Shown in pieces: positions 60,125-64,000 of a stretch of 64,000 bases of DNA. The DNA comes from Geobacillus thermoleovorans (GTDB lineage Bacteria > Bacillota > Bacilli > Bacillales > Anoxybacillaceae). The position numbers were made by a program, and so were the translations under genes. The DNA is taken from positions 785,001 through 849,000 of the forward strand of contig NZ_CP014335.1 of NCBI RefSeq assembly GCF_001610955.1, written 5' to 3'. Positions within the stretch are counted from its first letter, which is position 1, and each line of letters starts with the position of its first letter. The notes beneath the pieces were generated by a model, which saw only the letters and a program-made list of their open reading frames with translations, did no database searches and was not told where the DNA came from.

Positions 60125-61096
60125 ATGACAAAAATGAAGAAAGTCATCATCATCACATCCGCTCTTCTTCTAAGCGCCTGTTCATCATCCAACGAAAAAG
60201 AACAGGCTTTTATTACGAGCAAAGAACAGTCAAAATCTAATGTATCTGTTACCAATAATCCTTTCTTTAAAGAAAAAAAGGAAGGGAAGATCGAACATTT
60301 GCATGGAGTTGGTTATGCAGGCAATCAAAATGCGGTTTACTTTGCTACTCATGAAGGGTTGCTCGTTTACCAAGACAATAAGTGGTATGAAACGGTTTCC
60401 AATAAACATGATTATATGGGCTTTTCAGCTACGGACGACGGCTTTTATTCATCGGGACATCCTGAAGAAGGTTCATCGTTAGGAAATCCACTTGGTCTTG
60501 TGAAAAGTTTTGATAATGGACAAACATTAATGAATTTAGGATTTTATAAAGAGTCCGATTTCCATTATATGACGGTTGGTTATAAAAGCCATACCATCTA
60601 TGTGGTGAATCAAGAAGAAAATGAAACGCTTGGACAAGGGGTATTTTACAGTAAAGACGACGGCAAAACGTGGTCGCCAAGTCAGTTGAACGGCCTGCCG
60701 CAAACGGCAGCGAGAACGATTGCTGCTCACCCAACGGATGAAAATATGGTCGGGATTAGTACAGCCGAGGGAGTTTTCATTTCGAGAGATAACGGGAATA
60801 CGTTTGAACGGTTTACGAGAAAAATTGATACGACGACATTTATGTTTCAAGAAAAGTCGGTTGTATTTGCAGCTGTAGAGAATGATCAGTCTATACTCAT
60901 CAAACAATCATTAGACACAAAACACGAAGAAGTTCTTGCTGTTCCGCCATTGGATGAAAAAGATCATATCATGTATATAACTTCTAATCCAGCAAACGAC
61001 AAAGAAATTGTGATCGTTACAATGAACGGGGATATTTTTATGACAAAAAATAACGGTGGAAGTTGGACAAAACTAGCATCAGAAGGGGAAATATAG
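60125..61096 (+). CDS. BNR-repeat lipoprotein
   Basis: This 323-residue protein begins with a lipoprotein signal (LLLSACSSSN) and then has BNR/sialidase-like repeats (LVKSFDNGQTL, FYSKDDGKTWSPS, FISRDNGNTFERF, MTKNNGGSWTKL) forming a beta-propeller. It resembles a widespread group of secreted glycosyl-hydrolase-like proteins of unknown activity. GAAGGGGAAT lies before the ATG. It has its own terminator. Confidence 0.83.
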   Translation: MTKMKKVIIITSALLLSACSSSNEKEQAFITSKEQSKSNVSVTNNPFFKEKKEGKIEHLHGVGYAGNQNAVYFATHEGLLVYQDNKWYETVSNKHDYMGFSATDDGFYSSGHPEEGSSLGNPLGLVKSFDNGQTLMNLGFYKESDFHYMTVGYKSHTIYVVNQEENETLGQGVFYSKDDGKTWSPSQLNGLPQTAARTIAAHPTDENMVGISTAEGVFISRDNGNTFERFTRKIDTTTFMFQEKSVVFAAVENDQSILIKQSLDTKHEEVLAVPPLDEKDHIMYITSNPANDKEIVIVTMNGDIFMTKNNGGSWTKLASEGEI

Positions 61097-61097
61097 G

Positions 61098-61120
61098 GAC
61101 ATGCGGGCGCATGTCTTTTT
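61098..61120 (+). terminator. Terminator of the BNR lipoprotein gene
   Basis: GACATGC pairs with GCATGTC around a 4-nt loop and is followed by five T residues. Confidence 0.85.
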
Positions 61121-61205
61121 GTTTGCCTAAAAATATATCGCTCCATAATTTTTGCAAAATTCACTGCTACAATATAAGTAACGGATGGAGAGGGTGAGAA
61201 GAAGA

Positions 61206-61934
61206 GTGTATTCATTCCTAAGCCAAATCAGCAACCTGCTAAGCCAGCCGTTTCTTAATATGGCCAACAGCACAACAGCGCTTCCTGTTTTGTCAGCGTT
61301 TCTTCTTGGCATAGTCGGAGCGATGGCTCCGTGCCAGCTGACTAGCAACTTAGGAGCAATCACGTTGTACAGCAACCAATCTCTGCAAAAGGGGATCGCT
61401 TGGAAAGAACTGCTTTTATTTATTTTCGGAAAGGTCATCGCTTTTTCCGGGTTAGGCTTGATCGTCTGGTTGATGGGGAAGGAGATTCAAAGTACACTGA
61501 CACTATACTTTCCATGGTTAAGAAAGCTGATTGGCCCGATTCTTGTTCTCGTAGGCTTGTATTTGTTAGGGCTTTTTAAAATGTATTGGAATGTCACTTT
61601 GTTCAGAGTGCCGAAGGGATGGGCAAAAGGAAAAATCGGTTCGTTTTTCATGGGATTTGGCTTTTCGTTGGCTTTTTGTCCAACGATGTTTGTTCTATTT
61701 TTTGTTACTCTAATGCCTCTCGTATACTCAACGTCTTATGGAGTGTTGTTGCCGAGCGTCTTTGCCGTCGGAACTTCTGTACCGGTTATTTTCTTCATCC
61801 TCATCCTTTGGTACTTAGGATTGAGCGGTGCTGTCATGAAAAAAGGAAGACGGGTAGGGAAGCTCATTCAGCAAACCGCTGGAATTGTGATGGTATTGCT
61901 TGGCGTGTTAGATACCATCACTTATTGGTTTTAA
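61206..61934 (+). CDS. CcdA/DsbD-family thiol-redox membrane protein
   Basis: The protein has about 242 residues and six membrane helices. The paired cysteines of the CcdA fold are present in GAMAPCQLTSNLG and LAFCPTMFVLFF, so it likely passes electrons from thioredoxin across the membrane, or transports a metal as do some relatives. The start is uncertain: GTG 61206 is chosen over ATG 61185 since GGAGAGG lies between them. It precedes a membrane-thioredoxin protein. Confidence 0.75.
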   Translation: MYSFLSQISNLLSQPFLNMANSTTALPVLSAFLLGIVGAMAPCQLTSNLGAITLYSNQSLQKGIAWKELLLFIFGKVIAFSGLGLIVWLMGKEIQSTLTLYFPWLRKLIGPILVLVGLYLLGLFKMYWNVTLFRVPKGWAKGKIGSFFMGFGFSLAFCPTMFVLFFVTLMPLVYSTSYGVLLPSVFAVGTSVPVIFFILILWYLGLSGAVMKKGRRVGKLIQQTAGIVMVLLGVLDTITYWF

Positions 61935-62071
61935 AGAAGATGATGCAGTAACAATGTTTGGAAGAACGTTTCAAGATGGTTAGGGTGATGTAGTTATAGT
62001 TGTATTTTTTTCGTCGCAAAGAAGAATCCTTTCTAATACCGATAGAAATATGAATTTTGGGGGAATGTATA

Positions 62072-63310
62072 TTGCAATTCGGCAATATAGTCGTTCAGGG
62101 CGAAAATCTTTTGCTTATCAGCGGCTTATTGATAAGTTATGTCATGTTTTATTATGGTATTAAAGTATTAAAAATAGAGCGAAATATCATGGATTTAATT
62201 TTGAACAGTTTTATTAACGGTGTACTTATTTGGAAATTTAGTTATGTCGTTTTACATCCGAATTCAGTTTTACAAAATCCGATGACAATCCTTTATTTTA
62301 ATGGGGGATATGTTGGCATTAGTATGGCGATTGTTTTTATCACGGTCTATACTTGGCTATACGTAAAAAAGCAGAATATTCCTGTGGCTTCTTATACGCG
62401 GGCAATGGTTCCAGTATATTTTGGCTATTTTAGCACTTTTGCATGGATCCGAGTAATGGAAAATTCCCAAAATTATTTCATCATTTTGCAAGCAATAGTA
62501 GCGATTTGTTTTTTTATAGTAGCATCACGAGTCAAAACTCAAAAAACTTTATTGCAACTTCTGATATGGTTCCATCTCATTCAATTCGAACTAGCCCTGT
62601 ATAAAAAATATGTTGTAAATACAGTAATCATATCAAAAGAAGTATGGTTGTACGGCTCTCTCGTTATCGTTTTTATATGTATTTCATATTGGTTAGAGAG
62701 GCGAGAAAGAGAAGCGGCTCTTGAGGATAGGAACAAAGGACGGGGAAATGTAATCAATCAACTCGCTTTAGGTGTGATGGTGGTAAGTATTGCTGTATCT
62801 TCTATTTTTAACAGTCAACAGGAAGCGGGAAAGGTCAAATCAAAATCAGTTCTATCTACTTCATTGGATTGGGGAAAAATCGGCACGAATAAAGGAGAGG
62901 TTGCTCCGGATTTTGAATTACTTTCAATTACAGGGGATAAAATAAAATTGTCTGATTTGCGTGGAAAAACAGTGATATTGAATTTTTGGGCTACTTGGTG
63001 TCCGCCTTGCAGAGCTGAAATGCCGGAAATGCAAAAGTTCTACGAAAACAATAAAGATAGCAATGTAGAAATTTTGGCAGTCAACTTGACGAATAGCGAA
63101 AGAGGTTCTAATGCGGTGAGCGATTTTGTGGAAGCGAAAGGGATCACATTTAAAGTTGTGCTTGATGAGCAAGGAGACATTGGAAATCTATATGGTGCAA
63201 TAACGATTCCTACCTCGTATATCATTGATAAAAATGGAGTTATCAGAAATAAATATGTAGGTCCTATGTCTTATGAAACGATGGATCGCATGATTTCAGG
63301 AATTCAATAA
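62072..63310 (+). CDS. Membrane protein fused to a TlpA/ResA-like thioredoxin domain
   Basis: The product has about 412 residues. About residues 10-230 contain six or seven hydrophobic helices in an order like that of prolipoprotein diacylglyceryl transferase (Lgt), including LYFNGGYVGISMAIVF, but lacking its catalytic histidine. Residues about 275-412 are a TlpA/ResA-like domain with the active site WCPPC and the cis-proline loop TIPTSY. The TTG at 62072 has GGGGG 8 nt upstream. It lies between two CcdA-type genes that could reduce it. Confidence 0.82.
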   Translation: MQFGNIVVQGENLLLISGLLISYVMFYYGIKVLKIERNIMDLILNSFINGVLIWKFSYVVLHPNSVLQNPMTILYFNGGYVGISMAIVFITVYTWLYVKKQNIPVASYTRAMVPVYFGYFSTFAWIRVMENSQNYFIILQAIVAICFFIVASRVKTQKTLLQLLIWFHLIQFELALYKKYVVNTVIISKEVWLYGSLVIVFICISYWLERREREAALEDRNKGRGNVINQLALGVMVVSIAVSSIFNSQQEAGKVKSKSVLSTSLDWGKIGTNKGEVAPDFELLSITGDKIKLSDLRGKTVILNFWATWCPPCRAEMPEMQKFYENNKDSNVEILAVNLTNSERGSNAVSDFVEAKGITFKVVLDEQGDIGNLYGAITIPTSYIIDKNGVIRNKYVGPMSYETMDRMISGIQ

Positions 63311-63326
63311 AAGGTAAATGATGGTT

Positions 63327-63380
63327 CCCACTGAGTGGAAGTGACAGGAATTGTGACTATCCACTCAGGGGGATGTTTTT
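63327..63380 (+). terminator. Hairpin between convergent genes
   Basis: CCACTGAGTGGA and TCCACTCAGG form an imperfect stem with a long loop, followed a few bases later by TTTTT. Confidence 0.45.
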
Positions 63381-63384
63381 GATA

Positions 63385-64000
63385 TTAAAAACCTGTGAAT
63401 CCTCCAAACAAATCGGTAAAAAAGATGATAATTTTTGTCATCCAATCAAAAAACAGCATAATTCCCATGATAACCATCAGAATTCCCCCGACTCTGACGA
63501 TGACAGTGTTATATTTTTTTATCCAATTTAACTTGCCGATAAAAAACGACATGATGAAAAAAGGCACGGCAAACCCTAATACATAGGCGAACATATATAA
63601 CATGGCTGCACTCGGTTTGGTAGCCGCCAACGCGATCACTGATACAAGAATTGGACCTGTGCAGGGAGTCCAGCCCGCAGCGAATCCTATGCCAATTAAA
63701 ATAGAGCCAAAATAACCGGAAGGCTTGTTCCGGAAAACTAACCGTTTATCTTTCATCATAAAGGAAGGTGAAAATACACCTAAAATGACGAGACCAAAAA
63801 AGACAATGAATAAGGCACTAATTTGTCTGATTAAATCTTGGTAATCAACGAATAGTTTTCCTATTACAGAAGTACCAAAACCAATAGCGATGAAGATGAC
63901 GGAAAAACCGAGCAAGAAAAAGAATGTATGGAGTATTGCTCGTTTTTGAAGCATCCCATTTTCTTTCTTTATTTCATCAACGGATACTCCAGTAATGTAA
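63385..64000 (-). CDS. ccdA: Cytochrome c biogenesis protein CcdA, 5' end beyond the window
   Basis: CcdA is a six-helix membrane protein that carries reducing equivalents outward for haem-protein and sporulation thiol-disulfide exchange. The frame has [13 protein letters not shown], containing the second conserved cysteine, and continues past the ATG at 63954 to the window edge as [14 protein letters not shown], which is the usual CcdA loop. So the true start and the first cysteine lie outside. It converges on the membrane-thioredoxin gene. Confidence 0.9.
   Translation of the reverse strand, partial: YITGVSVDEIKKENGMLQKRAILHTFFFLLGFSVIFIAIGFGTSVIGKLFVDYQDLIRQISALFIVFFGLVILGVFSPSFMMKDKRLVFRNKPSGYFGSILIGIGFAAGWTPCTGPILVSVIALAATKPSAAMLYMFAYVLGFAVPFFIMSFFIGKLNWIKKYNTVIVRVGGILMVIMGIMLFFDWMTKIIIFFTDLFGGFTGF

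Overview
The window looks like the chromosome of a thermophilic, spore-forming Bacillaceae, most probably Geobacillus or Parageobacillus. The core genes are GC-rich. Gene order follows the Bacillus subtilis yjb/yjc region almost gene for gene: spx, yjbE, mecA, coiA, pepF, spxH, yjbI-yjbP, fabI, cotO, then yjcA, yjcZ, spoVIF, yjcF-yjcH, metI and metC. Many genes belong to sporulation.

Layout. 1-17.5 kb is the conserved core: the Spx regulon hub (spx with a structured leader, mecA, spxH), competence and peptidase genes, small alarmone synthetase, NAD kinase, a pseudouridine synthase, PrpE, a RodA/FtsW protein, and fabI with a clear FapR operator. A 144-bp MITE with a perfect 8-bp target duplication sits at 7.7 kb. 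17.6-26.2 kb is a spore-surface glycosylation cluster on the minus strand: CotSA- and CotS-type proteins, a UDP-sugar dehydrogenase, a sugar epimerase and three glycosyltransferases. It lies where B. subtilis keeps its cotVWXYZ crust genes. 26-30.4 kb carries small, poorly known genes, several probably spore coat proteins.

30.6-34.5 kb is a second SpoVA operon of the spoVA2mob type: DUF1657, YhcN/YlaJ lipoprotein, SpoVAC, SpoVAD, SpoVAE, DUF1657, and a DUF421 protein whose tail is a third DUF1657 copy. This operon type is known to raise spore heat resistance. 35-41.5 kb returns to conserved yjc genes and a SAM riboswitch controlling metI-metC. 41.7-44.6 kb encodes two glycosyltransferases and a polysaccharide pyruvyl transferase.

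From a solitary tRNA-Val(GAC) at 44.7 kb the sequence becomes a mosaic of acquired DNA: a broken ISLre2 transposase, another transposase fragment, an AT-rich cad module whose repressor cadC has an in-frame stop while the CadA pump is intact, and an ISL3 element that is the likely parent of the MITE. 50.7-55 kb has a YeiH-type transporter with a convergent LysR regulator and a haloacid dehalogenase. 55-64 kb is a copper/redox region: multicopper oxidase, membrane cupredoxin, Rieske protein, beta-propeller lipoproteins, two CcdA-type proteins and an unusual membrane-thioredoxin fusion. It also contains the remnant of an IS605-type tnpB element.

All assignments come from reading motifs, family resemblance and gene order. 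No database search was run.
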